This document shows, in pieces, positions 1-7,184 of a DNA stretch of 64,000 nt. Under the pieces are notes generated by a model. It worked only from the letters and a program-made list of their open reading frames with translations, was not told where the DNA came from and did no database searches. A program made the translations under genes and the position numbers. This stretch comes from Selenomonadales bacterium 4137-cl (GTDB taxonomy: Bacteria > Bacillota > Negativicutes > Sporomusales > UBA7701), in contig JAUOZS010000001.1 of assembly GCA_032334055.1 (NCBI GenBank), positions 1,772,501 through 1,836,500 on the forward strand, written 5' to 3'. Numbering within the stretch: the first letter of the stretch is position 1; each line of letters starts with the position of its first letter.

Positions 1-96
1 TTTATAAAGTAACATATACGGAGAGGCGCGTCAATCGGCCAAGTCGATATTTCAAAAACTTATAACAATATAATTTTTACTTTATATTTTCAAAAC

Positions 97-741
97 CTAA
101 TAATCCTTTATACCGCACAGCGCAACCAGCTCCGCCATATCCTCGATTACATGATCGGGGCCGGCGGCCGCCACATCTTTCCAGGGCACATACGTCCAGC
201 GCACCGCCGCCGTTTTCACCGCCGCCGCCCTGGCGCTCATAATATCGTACGGGCTATCTCCCACCATCAGGCAATCGCCCGCAGGCAGGCCGAGAGCCGT
301 CAACGCCCTCAGCACCGGTTCAGGGTGGGGCTTATGCTTCTGGCAATCCTCATGGCCGATCACCACCGGAAAATACTTGTCGAGATCGAACAACCGCAAG
401 CCCCGCACCGACGTAACCCGCGTCTTGGAGGTCACCACCGCCAGCCTTACGCCTTCGTCGTAGAGCTTCCGCACGACCTCGACCACCCCGGTAAACACCT
501 TCGCCAGTTCGTCATGGTAGCGGATGTTGTATTCGCGATAAGTCTTTATCATCGCCTCCGGGTCGTCCCCCATGAGGGCAAGCGCCTCGATCAGCGGCCT
601 GCCGAAGGTCGACTTGACGAGCTCCATATCCGCGTCGCAGCCCCGGTGAGTCATGATGGTATGCTGGAACGATTTGAGGATCAGGTCGGTCGTGTCCAGC
701 AACGTCCCGTCAAGATCAAACAGAATGCCTTTATAGCTCAT
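97..741 (-). CDS. HAD-family hydrolase (phosphoglycolate phosphatase / PpaX-like)
   Basis: 214 aa, the usual length for small HAD phosphatases of the Gph/PpaX group, which hydrolyse phosphate monoesters or pyrophosphate in the cytoplasm. Motif I is DLDGT, with the nucleophile and acid at Asp9 and Asp11. A helical cap follows, then the motif II and III region (VTSKT near residue 105) and motif IV GDSPYD near residue 163. The ATG start has a GGGGGG ribosome binding site 6 bases upstream. The family is clear. The substrate is not; phosphoglycolate, pyrophosphate and sugar phosphates are all possible. It is followed downstream by about 96 bases of AT-rich sequence with no gene. Confidence 0.85.
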   Translation of the reverse strand: MSYKGILFDLDGTLLDTTDLILKSFQHTIMTHRGCDADMELVKSTFGRPLIEALALMGDDPEAMIKTYREYNIRYHDELAKVFTGVVEVVRKLYDEGVRLAVVTSKTRVTSVRGLRLFDLDKYFPVVIGHEDCQKHKPHPEPVLRALTALGLPAGDCLMVGDSPYDIMSARAAAVKTAAVRWTYVPWKDVAAAGPDHVIEDMAELVALCGIKDY

Positions 742-779
742 AGTATCCCCCCGTTATCCTTGGCCTGTCCACATTGACC

Positions 780-823
780 AGAAATTAACGCCAGCCCTAC
801 CAGTCGCCTGATAAAGCTGGCGT
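780..823 (-). terminator. Probable intrinsic terminator after the TIGR04086 gene
   Basis: On the minus strand an 8-bp stem (ACGCCAGC with GCTGGCGT) encloses a long loop of about 20 nt and is followed by TAATTTCT. It lies between the TIGR04086 gene and the HAD gene. The long loop and imperfect T-run make it a weaker call than the other terminators here. Confidence 0.5.
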
Positions 824-861
824 GATTCTTTTTCGCCTTCCGGTGCGACAAATCCTCTCGG

Positions 862-1278
862 CTAAAGATTTACCCCCACCAATCCTCCCAAAGCTCCGGC
901 GGCTATCCCCGCGAACGCCTTGTTCGCCAAAACCAGCAACGATACCGGCTCCTGAGTCATTTCAAGCCCAACTCCGACCGAGATCAACACATACATAAAA
1001 CCCACAGCCATACCGACAAGCAGGCCCGCGCCACCCGCCCGCCGGGCGGCGAATGCGCTGCCGATGAAAATGCTCGTAACCGTGACCGCCACCATGATGT
1101 ACCGCAAATAACTCTCCACGAACAGGCTTTCCGTGGCCAGACTGACCACCGACAAGAACACTATTGCCACCAGCGACACAATCAAGCTGACCAGCACCCC
1201 TGCGCCGATCGCCATCACTGCCCCCGGCAGCCTTTGCGTCGGGACATTAACCCGTGTGCGTCTGGTCACCTTAGCCAC
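862..1278 (-). CDS. TIGR04086 family membrane protein
   Basis: 138 aa with four predicted membrane segments (about residues 20-45, 58-78, 83-105, 112-135) and a short basic N-terminus. The glycine-rich spacing and hydrophobic layout match the TIGR04086 family of small membrane proteins found in spore-forming Firmicutes, whose function is unknown. The start is GTG, preceded by GAGGGGGG at 6 bases. It lies 36 bp downstream of surE on the same strand, so it may be cotranscribed with it. Confidence 0.75.
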   Translation of the reverse strand: MAKVTRRTRVNVPTQRLPGAVMAIGAGVLVSLIVSLVAIVFLSVVSLATESLFVESYLRYIMVAVTVTSIFIGSAFAARRAGGAGLLVGMAVGFMYVLISVGVGLEMTQEPVSLLVLANKAFAGIAAGALGGLVGVNL

Positions 1279-1314
1279 AGTTTTCCCCCCTCAAGGGTTT
1301 TACTGTAATTTATG

Positions 1315-2076
1315 CTAAGTGGCCAGATTCCATTCCTCGATAAGCTTAATGATTCCGTAGTTCGTAAGATCGAAATGAATCGGCGTCACCGAAATTTTTC
1401 CCTTCTTGAGCGCCATGACGTCGGTGCCTTCCTCATTGCCGCTGTCCTTCAGGCTGCCGCCCATCCAGTAATAAATCCGGCCCCGCGGGTCCTGGCGGCG
1501 CTCGAAAGTATTCTCGTACTCGATTACCCCCAGCCTCGTCACCTCTACCCCGGTCAGACTGTCGGCCGGCAGCGGGGGTACGTTGACGTTCAACAGCGTA
1601 TCCGGCGGCAGCGTCCGCTCAGTCAGCGTCAACACGAGCTTGCGCGCGAACACCGCCGCCGGGCCGAAATCCGCCGGTTTGGAAGTGGCAAGCGACACCG
1701 CTATCGAAGGTATGCCATGGAGCGCGCCCTCGATCGCCGCGCTCACCGTCCCCGAATACAGCACATCAGTCCCCATGTTGGCACCCTGATTGATCCCCGA
1801 AACGACCACATCCGGCTTCGCCGGCAGCAGCGCCTCGACTGCCATCTTCACACAGTCGGTGGGCGTCCCGCCCACTCTCCATGCGCACAGTGGCGGATCT
1901 TCGATGCAAAACTGATCGACACGAATCGGGTGATGGACGGTGATCGACTGGCTGGTGGCGCTCCGCTCGCTGTCAGGAGCCACCACCGTCACGTCGCCGA
2001 TCGCGGCCAACTCGCGCCACAGCGCCTGGATTCCCGGCGCGTTAATCCCGTCGTCATTGGTCAAAAGAATGCGCAA
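1315..2076 (-). CDS. surE: 5'/3'-nucleotidase SurE
   Basis: 253 aa, the family length. SurE is a cytoplasmic metal-dependent phosphatase acting on nucleoside 5'- and 3'-monophosphates. The N-terminal metal site is LLTNDDGINAPG (Asp-Asp pair), and the SGINQGANMGTD segment carries the Asn of the active site. A longer reading frame extends 22 codons upstream. I chose the TTG at 2074-2076 because it has GGAGG 7 bases upstream and gives the canonical N-terminus, beginning directly at the catalytic strand. The product is certain; the start is well supported. Confidence 0.93.
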   Translation of the reverse strand: MRILLTNDDGINAPGIQALWRELAAIGDVTVVAPDSERSATSQSITVHHPIRVDQFCIEDPPLCAWRVGGTPTDCVKMAVEALLPAKPDVVVSGINQGANMGTDVLYSGTVSAAIEGALHGIPSIAVSLATSKPADFGPAAVFARKLVLTLTERTLPPDTLLNVNVPPLPADSLTGVEVTRLGVIEYENTFERRQDPRGRIYYWMGGSLKDSGNEEGTDVMALKKGKISVTPIHFDLTNYGIIKLIEEWNLAT

Positions 2077-2163
2077 AAAAATACCTCCCAGTTTCAAGAC
2101 CTTTTTAAAAGCCAAGCAACAAGACGCGATGAACACCGCCAACTGAACTTTTAAAACGGTCGG

Positions 2164-2886
2164 CTACAGTTGCCCCATCATCTTATGCGTCTGCGGTATA
2201 ACCCGCACGTCGTCCACCATCTCCAGCGCCGCCGCCATCAGCCGCAGCGCCGCCTCCGGGGCGATGCCGGCCACATTGTTGACTGGCGATACAGGCTGCA
2301 GAACGACCGGAATGCGCCTGTCCACCGCCGCCACCAGGGTCAGAGCCCGGCGGAACTCATCATCGCCCGTCGCCGCTGTCAGAACGACCTTAACGAATAC
2401 ATCCCGCCCCGCCGCCAGCCGGAGGAAACGCTCATGCTCGCCCCACCACTCGCGGCCGCTCGTCGACGGCAGCTTGATATCCATGCTAACGATATCGATA
2501 TATGGCAGCACCACCGCCAGTTCGTCAGGCATCGTCCCATTCGTCTCCAGATACAGACGGCCGGCCAGTTTAGGCGCCAGCTCGGCAAGTTCCTCCGCCT
2601 GGCAAAGCGGTTCGCCGCCTGTCAGGCTGACCGAATGATGCGGCGCGCGGAGCAGACTGTTGACATACCCGGCCAGCGCATCAGCAGCCAAAGGATTGGC
2701 GACCGCGAAGAAATCGCGTCCTCCCGGCGTAGCCTCCACTCTTCCCTCCATCGCCGCCTGACGGGAAGCCGGCGTATCGCAATAATCGCAGGCGAGGTTG
2801 CAGCCCGCCAGACGCACAAACACCTGACGACAGCCTACATACCTGCCTTCTCCCTGGATCGAGGAAAAAACCTCGACAATCTCCAC
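2164..2886 (-). CDS. queE: 7-carboxy-7-deazaguanine synthase
   Basis: 240 aa radical SAM enzyme. It converts 6-carboxy-5,6,7,8-tetrahydropterin to 7-carboxy-7-deazaguanine in the preQ0/queuosine pathway. The cluster motif CNLACDYCDT near residues 29-38 binds the 4Fe-4S cluster, the N-terminal EVFSSIQGEG is typical of QueE, and SLTGGEPL is the SAM-binding GGE motif. The start is GTG with GGAGGGG about 10 bases upstream. It follows queD with a 7-base gap, so the two form an operon. queC and queF are not in the window. Confidence 0.93.
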   Translation of the reverse strand: MEIVEVFSSIQGEGRYVGCRQVFVRLAGCNLACDYCDTPASRQAAMEGRVEATPGGRDFFAVANPLAADALAGYVNSLLRAPHHSVSLTGGEPLCQAEELAELAPKLAGRLYLETNGTMPDELAVVLPYIDIVSMDIKLPSTSGREWWGEHERFLRLAAGRDVFVKVVLTAATGDDEFRRALTLVAAVDRRIPVVLQPVSPVNNVAGIAPEAALRLMAAALEMVDDVRVIPQTHKMMGQL

Positions 2887-2893
2887 TATGCCG

Positions 2894-3262
2894 TCACCCC
2901 TCCCGGTACACCGCCGCAGAATGCGGCGACTCCCATACCTTCACCGCCTGCACCGCCACTCCGGCGGGCAGACGGCCGGCAAGCTCGCGGTACACATACG
3001 CGGCGATGTTCTCCGCCGTCGGGTTGACGGTGCGGAAAGGCTCGATCTCGTTCAGATAGTAATGATCGAGCGTCTCGATAACCCGCGTCACCTCCTGCTT
3101 GAGAATGCGAAAATCGATCAGCATCCCCAGACCGTCCAGACCTGCCCCGGCCACCGTCACCTCCACCCGCCAGTTGTGGCCGTGGAGCCGGCTGCACTTG
3201 CCGGGATAATCGGCCAGCCTGTGGGCGGCCTCGAAATCGACGATCGTCGTAAGCTCATACAT
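2894..3262 (-). CDS. queD: 6-carboxy-5,6,7,8-tetrahydropterin synthase
   Basis: 122 aa of the PTPS/QueD family. It makes 6-carboxytetrahydropterin from 7,8-dihydroneopterin triphosphate, the step before QueE. The catalytic Cys and zinc-binding His residues are visible in KCSRLHGHNW (about residues 24-33), with a further zinc-ligand His in FEAAHRL near the N-terminus. An upstream extension of 28 codons exists in frame, but the ATG at 3262 has AAGGAGG 8 bases before it and yields the family length. It is the first gene of a queD-queE pair that begins just after the glycosyltransferase terminator. Confidence 0.93.
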   Translation of the reverse strand: MYELTTIVDFEAAHRLADYPGKCSRLHGHNWRVEVTVAGAGLDGLGMLIDFRILKQEVTRVIETLDHYYLNEIEPFRTVNPTAENIAAYVYRELAGRLPAGVAVQAVKVWESPHSAAVYREG

Positions 3263-3320
3263 AGTCAATCCCTCCTTCTCTATGATACGCCCGCGGGCTC
3301 GTCCGTACTCGCCGGCAGAC

Positions 3321-3350
3321 AAAAATAGATGAGCCCCAAGACTCATCTAT
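3321..3350 (-). terminator. Intrinsic terminator after the glycosyltransferase gene
   Basis: A 9-bp stem (ATAGATGAG / CTCATCTAT) with an 8-nt loop is followed by a T-run on the minus strand. It separates the glycosyltransferase transcript from queD. Confidence 0.85.
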
Positions 3351-3382
3351 GAAACAGCGCGAACATCCAATTGGCTGACTGG

Positions 3383-4666
3383 CTACTTCGCCGCGTGCTT
3401 GCTCAAATAGTTCTCCTTGGGGAAATCGTCGGCGGTCGCCAGCGCCACGTCGCGGTAGCTCAAGCCGCGGGTATGCTGGGTATGGCTCCATTCGCGGTCG
3501 TTGCGGTGCAGAAAACCGATGAAGGTAATGGGAATCCAGCTATATACGAACAGCGGATAAAGGACCATGTACCACCACGCCTTCAGCGGAGCGCGGATTT
3601 TCGCCAGAACGACGACCGGGAAAAGGTATTGGCCGATGGCGATCATCTTCCACACCTCCACAGGCATGACCATGAACAGGATGTCGGTGTAGAACGGGAT
3701 TAAATTGTTTATGTACGTGCAAGCCACAAAGGTTGTCGACAAAATCAGGAAGTGAGGCTGGAAAAGATGCAGCACGCCGTCGAGTATCCGGATGTCCCGT
3801 TGTCGTATCCCCTCGTACAGCAGGCGCGGGACGTAGCGGCTGGCAACGTCGAAGTGCCCCTGGGCCCAGCGTTTTCGCTGATTCCACGATTGCTTGAAGG
3901 TCAGCGGCTTCTCGTCGTAGACGATCGCATCGTGGCACCAGGTGGTGCGGATGCCGAGCAGCAACGCCTTCATGGTAAACTCCATGTCTTCGGTCAGACA
4001 GGTCGCCCCCCAGCCGAATTTATGGAGCACGTCGGTCGAAATGCACATCCCCGTGCCGCCGAGAACGCTGGAGAGGCCGAGGTTATACTTCGCCAGATGC
4101 CAGATATGGTTCACCACCCAGAAAGAAAGCGCGAAGGTGCCGGAAATCCAGGTGTCGCACGGATTCTTGGCATCCAGATAGCCCTGGATGACCTTCTCGC
4201 CCTTGCACAGGCGGTTGTTCATTTCGAGAAGGAAATTGGGATGTACCAAGTTGTCGGCGTCGAAAACGGCCACCGCGTCGTATTTGCGCGGCAGACGGAA
4301 CAGCTTGGCGAAAATCCACTCCATCGCGTAGCCCTTGCCGCGCTGCTCAAGATTAAAACGCTCGTACACTATCGCGCCCGCCGCCCTGGCCAACTCGGCC
4401 GTCCGGTCCTTGCAGTTGTCGGCCACGACGAAAATATCGTACAGGTGGCGGGGATATTTCAGTACATGCAGGTTTTCGATGAGTTGGACGATTACCTGCT
4501 CCTCGTTATGAGCGGCTATTACGACCGCAAACGACTTCTTGGGGGTCATTATCTTGATTTCCCGGCGACGCCAGACGCCGAAGAAAGCAAGCGCGAAGTA
4601 ATAAAGGGTGAAAAATACGATTATGAGCTGCATCGGAACCATTATGTAGTCAAATAACTGAATCAT
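3383..4666 (-). CDS. Membrane glycosyltransferase family 2 (processive-type)
   Basis: 427 aa. An N-terminal membrane segment (about residues 8-30) precedes a cytoplasmic GT2 domain, followed by three or four C-terminal membrane segments (about 290-400). Family motifs are present: HNEE for nucleotide-sugar binding, DADN as the first metal-binding Asp, TEDME as the catalytic region and QRKRWAQGH as the Q-x-x-RW signature of processive synthases of the BcsA, hyaluronan-synthase and PgaC types. It therefore probably builds or extends a beta-linked polysaccharide at the membrane, but the polymer is unknown. It is a single-gene transcript with its own sigma-A promoter, structured leader and terminator, with no PilZ domain or BcsB-like partner nearby. 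Confidence 0.85.
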   Translation of the reverse strand: MIQLFDYIMVPMQLIIVFFTLYYFALAFFGVWRRREIKIMTPKKSFAVVIAAHNEEQVIVQLIENLHVLKYPRHLYDIFVVADNCKDRTAELARAAGAIVYERFNLEQRGKGYAMEWIFAKLFRLPRKYDAVAVFDADNLVHPNFLLEMNNRLCKGEKVIQGYLDAKNPCDTWISGTFALSFWVVNHIWHLAKYNLGLSSVLGGTGMCISTDVLHKFGWGATCLTEDMEFTMKALLLGIRTTWCHDAIVYDEKPLTFKQSWNQRKRWAQGHFDVASRYVPRLLYEGIRQRDIRILDGVLHLFQPHFLILSTTFVACTYINNLIPFYTDILFMVMPVEVWKMIAIGQYLFPVVVLAKIRAPLKAWWYMVLYPLFVYSWIPITFIGFLHRNDREWSHTQHTRGLSYRDVALATADDFPKENYLSKHAAK

Positions 4667-4685
4667 GGGCCGATCTCCTTTTCCA

Positions 4686-4703
4686 GGGCAAAGTCCTTTG
4701 CCC
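4686..4703 (-). promoter_or_regulatory. Hairpin in the glycosyltransferase 5' leader
   Basis: On the minus strand GGGCAAAG and CTTTGCCC form a tight 8-bp hairpin ending about 6 bases before the AAGGAG ribosome binding site of the glycosyltransferase. There is no T-run, so it is not a terminator; occlusion of translation or protection of the 5' end are possible. The preceding leader also contains a GCCGAAACGGG segment that could form another small hairpin. No known riboswitch consensus matches. Confidence 0.5.
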
Positions 4704-4765
4704 CACCCGTTTCGGCAACTAGCTGGCTAAACTGCTAAGTCTACGGCAGCGATTACACAAATTAC

Positions 4766-4794
4766 ATTTTAAATTTGGCAAATCTTACTGTCAA
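4766..4794 (-). promoter_or_regulatory. Sigma-A promoter of the glycosyltransferase gene
   Basis: TTGACA (4789-4794) and TAAAAT (4766-4771) are separated by exactly 17 bp on the minus strand. This is the closest match to the housekeeping consensus in the window. It predicts a leader of about 90 nt before the start codon at 4666. The upstream part of this gap (4860-4945) carries a 10-bp inverted repeat, CCGGTTTTCC / GGAAAACCGG, with arms about 57 bp apart. Confidence 0.75.
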
Positions 4795-4956
4795 GCCAAA
4801 AAAAACCGCGAAAAACGGCCCTCATTTCCATAATCAGGAATGGCGCCTATTTTCGCCGGCGTGAACCGGTTTTCCTGCTCCTGGCGACAACAGGCTACCA
4901 TTAATATAACCAAGAAATGACTTCATATCCTGGAAAACCGGAACAGGTCCTAAACG

Positions 4957-5631
4957 TTACGTCTGATTGCCCTCAAACGCCGCGAAAAGGTTGTTGAGCA
5001 ATCCGAACACAGCGTACGCGAAGAACGCGGCGAACAACACCCCGGGCGGCGACAGGAAAATAAGATAACCTCCGACCAGCACCGCCAGCACGGCCGGCAC
5101 CAGTCGAATTTTCTCGCCCTTGCCCTTGAAATCCGGATACTTCACCTTACTGACCATAAGGTACGCGAACACGGCCACCATCAAGGCAAAGAGCCAAGCC
5201 GGCGGCTTGAGCCCGGTCATGACGAAAGTCGCCACCGTACAACCCGCGGCCGGTATCGGCAGGCCGAGAAAATAACCCTTCACCACCCCGGTCATGATGT
5301 TGAAGCGCGCCAGGCGGAGCGCCCCGCAGGTTGCGAACGCGGCGCAGATCACGGCGCCCGTCCAGCCGAAATCCTTTAACATATATGCGTAGGCCAGAAA
5401 CGCGGGAGCCACCCCAAACGAGCCGGCGTCGCACAGTGAATCGAGTTCCTTGCCGAATTCGCTGCTCACACCAAAATAACGGGCGACGCGGCCGTCCAGC
5501 CCGTCGGCGACCATCGCCACGACAACCAGCATCGCGGCGGCAACGAAGGAGCCCTGGTAAGCCGCCACCATCGCCAAAAAGCCAAAAACCAGATTGGAAC
5601 ACGTGAGCAGATTAGGGATCAAAGTTCTCAC
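4957..5631 (-). CDS. pssA: CDP-diacylglycerol--serine O-phosphatidyltransferase
   Basis: 224 aa integral membrane enzyme making phosphatidylserine from CDP-diacylglycerol and serine. The CDP-alcohol phosphatidyltransferase signature is intact: DGLDGRVAR, then the downstream G-x3-D-x3-D in FGKELDSLCD. About seven hydrophobic segments follow. The start is the GTG at 5631, which overlaps the psd stop codon (GTGA) and has GGGAGG 8 bases upstream; a longer frame reading back into psd is not needed. With psd it supplies phosphatidylethanolamine. Confidence 0.93.
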   Translation of the reverse strand: MRTLIPNLLTCSNLVFGFLAMVAAYQGSFVAAAMLVVVAMVADGLDGRVARYFGVSSEFGKELDSLCDAGSFGVAPAFLAYAYMLKDFGWTGAVICAAFATCGALRLARFNIMTGVVKGYFLGLPIPAAGCTVATFVMTGLKPPAWLFALMVAVFAYLMVSKVKYPDFKGKGEKIRLVPAVLAVLVGGYLIFLSPPGVLFAAFFAYAVFGLLNNLFAAFEGNQT

Positions 5632-6266
5632 TCGCGCAACCTCCCAATAACCGTCTCGCCGCCCCGGACCCTGTCGCCTTTCTTGACCAGTATCTCCACC
5701 GACCGGGGAACGACGATCTCCGTGCAAGAACCGAACTTGATCATGCCGTAGCGTTCACCGCGATCAAGAAAAACACCCAACGTCACCCAGGAGACGATCC
5801 GGCGAGCCAGTATGCCGGCGATCTGGGTCACCAGCACCTTCATCTTCTCATTCTCCAGGCCGATGGTATGCCGCTCGTTCTCACAACCGGCGGATTCCTT
5901 GTAAGCCGGGCGGAACCTCCCGCAGGTATACTGCTGGAATTTGATCTCGCCGGCGATAGGGCTGCGGTTGACATGGACGTCAAAGACAGACAAAAATATC
6001 GTAACCTTTATCCCATCCTGCTCGAGGAACTGGTCCTCGTACACCTCGCTGACCCCCATCACCCTTCCGTCGGCCGCCGACACAATCAGCGTATCGTCGC
6101 CTGGTATCGCCCGCCGGGGATTTCGGAAAAAAAAGGTGACAAAAGCGGCCAGTACACCGGGGATGATGGCCCAGTAAGGGTCAAGAGTCAAAGCGGTGAG
6201 AAAAGTGATAAGCACGAGAATGCCGATATACAGAAAACCTTCTCTAACGATAGGAGTCTGGGTCAT
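5628..6266 (-). CDS. psd: Phosphatidylserine decarboxylase proenzyme (short type)
   Basis: 212 aa, the short form common in Firmicutes and archaea. It decarboxylates phosphatidylserine to phosphatidylethanolamine after self-cleavage that creates a pyruvoyl group; the cleavage serine lies in FGSCTE near residue 180. Two N-terminal membrane segments lie at about residues 12-50. The ATG at 6266 has AAGGAGG 8 bases upstream, so I prefer it to an upstream in-frame ATG 13 codons earlier. It overlaps pssA by 4 bases, indicating translational coupling. Confidence 0.92.
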   Translation of the reverse strand: MTQTPIVREGFLYIGILVLITFLTALTLDPYWAIIPGVLAAFVTFFFRNPRRAIPGDDTLIVSAADGRVMGVSEVYEDQFLEQDGIKVTIFLSVFDVHVNRSPIAGEIKFQQYTCGRFRPAYKESAGCENERHTIGLENEKMKVLVTQIAGILARRIVSWVTLGVFLDRGERYGMIKFGSCTEIVVPRSVEILVKKGDRVRGGETVIGRLRE

Positions 6267-6304
6267 CAAGCCACCTCCTTCCGGTCGACCATCGCCTTCC
6301 CTCA

Positions 6305-6340
6305 CAAAACAAAAAGCAAGACAGAAATCCGCCCTGCCTT
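6305..6340 (-). terminator. Probable intrinsic terminator after the WecG/TagA gene
   Basis: On the minus strand a 7-bp stem (AAGGCAG with CTGTCTT, one G-U pair) is followed by GCTTTTTGTTTTG. It separates the upstream glycosyltransferase from psd-pssA, whose own promoter was not identified. Confidence 0.6.
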
Positions 6341-6380
6341 ATTTTCCTAAATCATTATAATATACTCGCCAGACGCTTGT

Positions 6381-7103
6381 CTAATGTTTTTTGGCAGCCA
6401 ACACCCTCATGACGAAGCGCGGCAAAGCCATCATCCGCCCGATGCGTTTCGGGTCGCAGCCGAGACGGTACAGCCACTCCAGGCCGGCCCGCTGCATCCA
6501 CAGCGGCGCGCGTCGCGTTACGCCGGCCATCACGTCGAAAGTGCCCCCGACGCCCATCGATACAGGCACCGCCAGCGTCGTGGCTTGTGCTGCCAGCCAT
6601 TTTTCCTGCTTGGGTACTCCCAAAGCGGCCAGCAGGATGTGTGGCTTGCTCGCCCTGATAGCGGCGGCGATGGACGCGGCCTCCTCCGGAGCGAAATAAC
6701 CGTCGCGCACGCCGGCGACAGTAAGCCCCGGCCACTTTGCCGCCGCGGCTTCACTGGCCTTGGCGGCGATTCCCGGCGCTCCGCCGAAGAAGAACACCCG
6801 CCAACCCTCCGTCGCGGCCCTGGCCAACAGCTCCTCGGCCAGATCGAAGCCGGCCACCCGCTCGGGCACCGGTTGCCCGAGATGGCGCGCCGCCCAGACA
6901 ACCCCCGCGCCGTCCGGCACCACAAGCGCGGCGTCGGCCAGGATACGGGCCAGCTCGCGGTCCCGTCCGGCCGCCATAACCATCTCGGCATTGGCGGTCG
7001 CCACCAAATGCGGCCCTCCCTCGGCGATAAAGCCCTCCACCGTCCGCACCGCCTCAGCCAAGGTCACTGCATCGATTTGGACCCCCAAAACATCCACCCG
7101 CAC
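6381..7103 (-). CDS. WecG/TagA/CpsF family glycosyltransferase
   Basis: 240 aa GT26 enzyme. Family members transfer N-acetylmannosamine (TagA) or N-acetylmannosaminuronic acid (WecG) onto a lipid-linked GlcNAc to start wall teichoic acid or surface glycan linkage units. Recognisable segments are the N-terminal VDVLGVQIDAVTL, TANAEMVM, VPDGAGVVWAAR, FFFGGAPG and LGVPKQE. The frame is open to an ATG at 7127, but the GTG at 7103 has GAGGAG 9 bases upstream and gives the usual N-terminus. No other teichoic-acid genes lie nearby, so the acceptor is unknown. Confidence 0.88.
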   Translation of the reverse strand: MRVDVLGVQIDAVTLAEAVRTVEGFIAEGGPHLVATANAEMVMAAGRDRELARILADAALVVPDGAGVVWAARHLGQPVPERVAGFDLAEELLARAATEGWRVFFFGGAPGIAAKASEAAAAKWPGLTVAGVRDGYFAPEEAASIAAAIRASKPHILLAALGVPKQEKWLAAQATTLAVPVSMGVGGTFDVMAGVTRRAPLWMQRAGLEWLYRLGCDPKRIGRMMALPRFVMRVLAAKKH

Positions 7104-7184
7104 TAGCGTAAACTCCTCGAAACGCATATTTTAGCGGCAAACGACAGTAGCCGCTCCAGCTTCTCACATTATTTTATCACAACC

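Noticed and set aside
3263..3325. Possible preQ1 riboswitch before queD
   Set aside because: The leader is only about 60 nt and lacks the preQ1-I, -II or -III conserved blocks; the only hairpin is the terminator of the upstream gene.
4667..4790. c-di-GMP-I riboswitch before the glycosyltransferase
   Set aside because: The invariant GGCAAACC and GACGCAAAGCC blocks of GEMM-I are missing, although the gene type and hairpins invited the idea.
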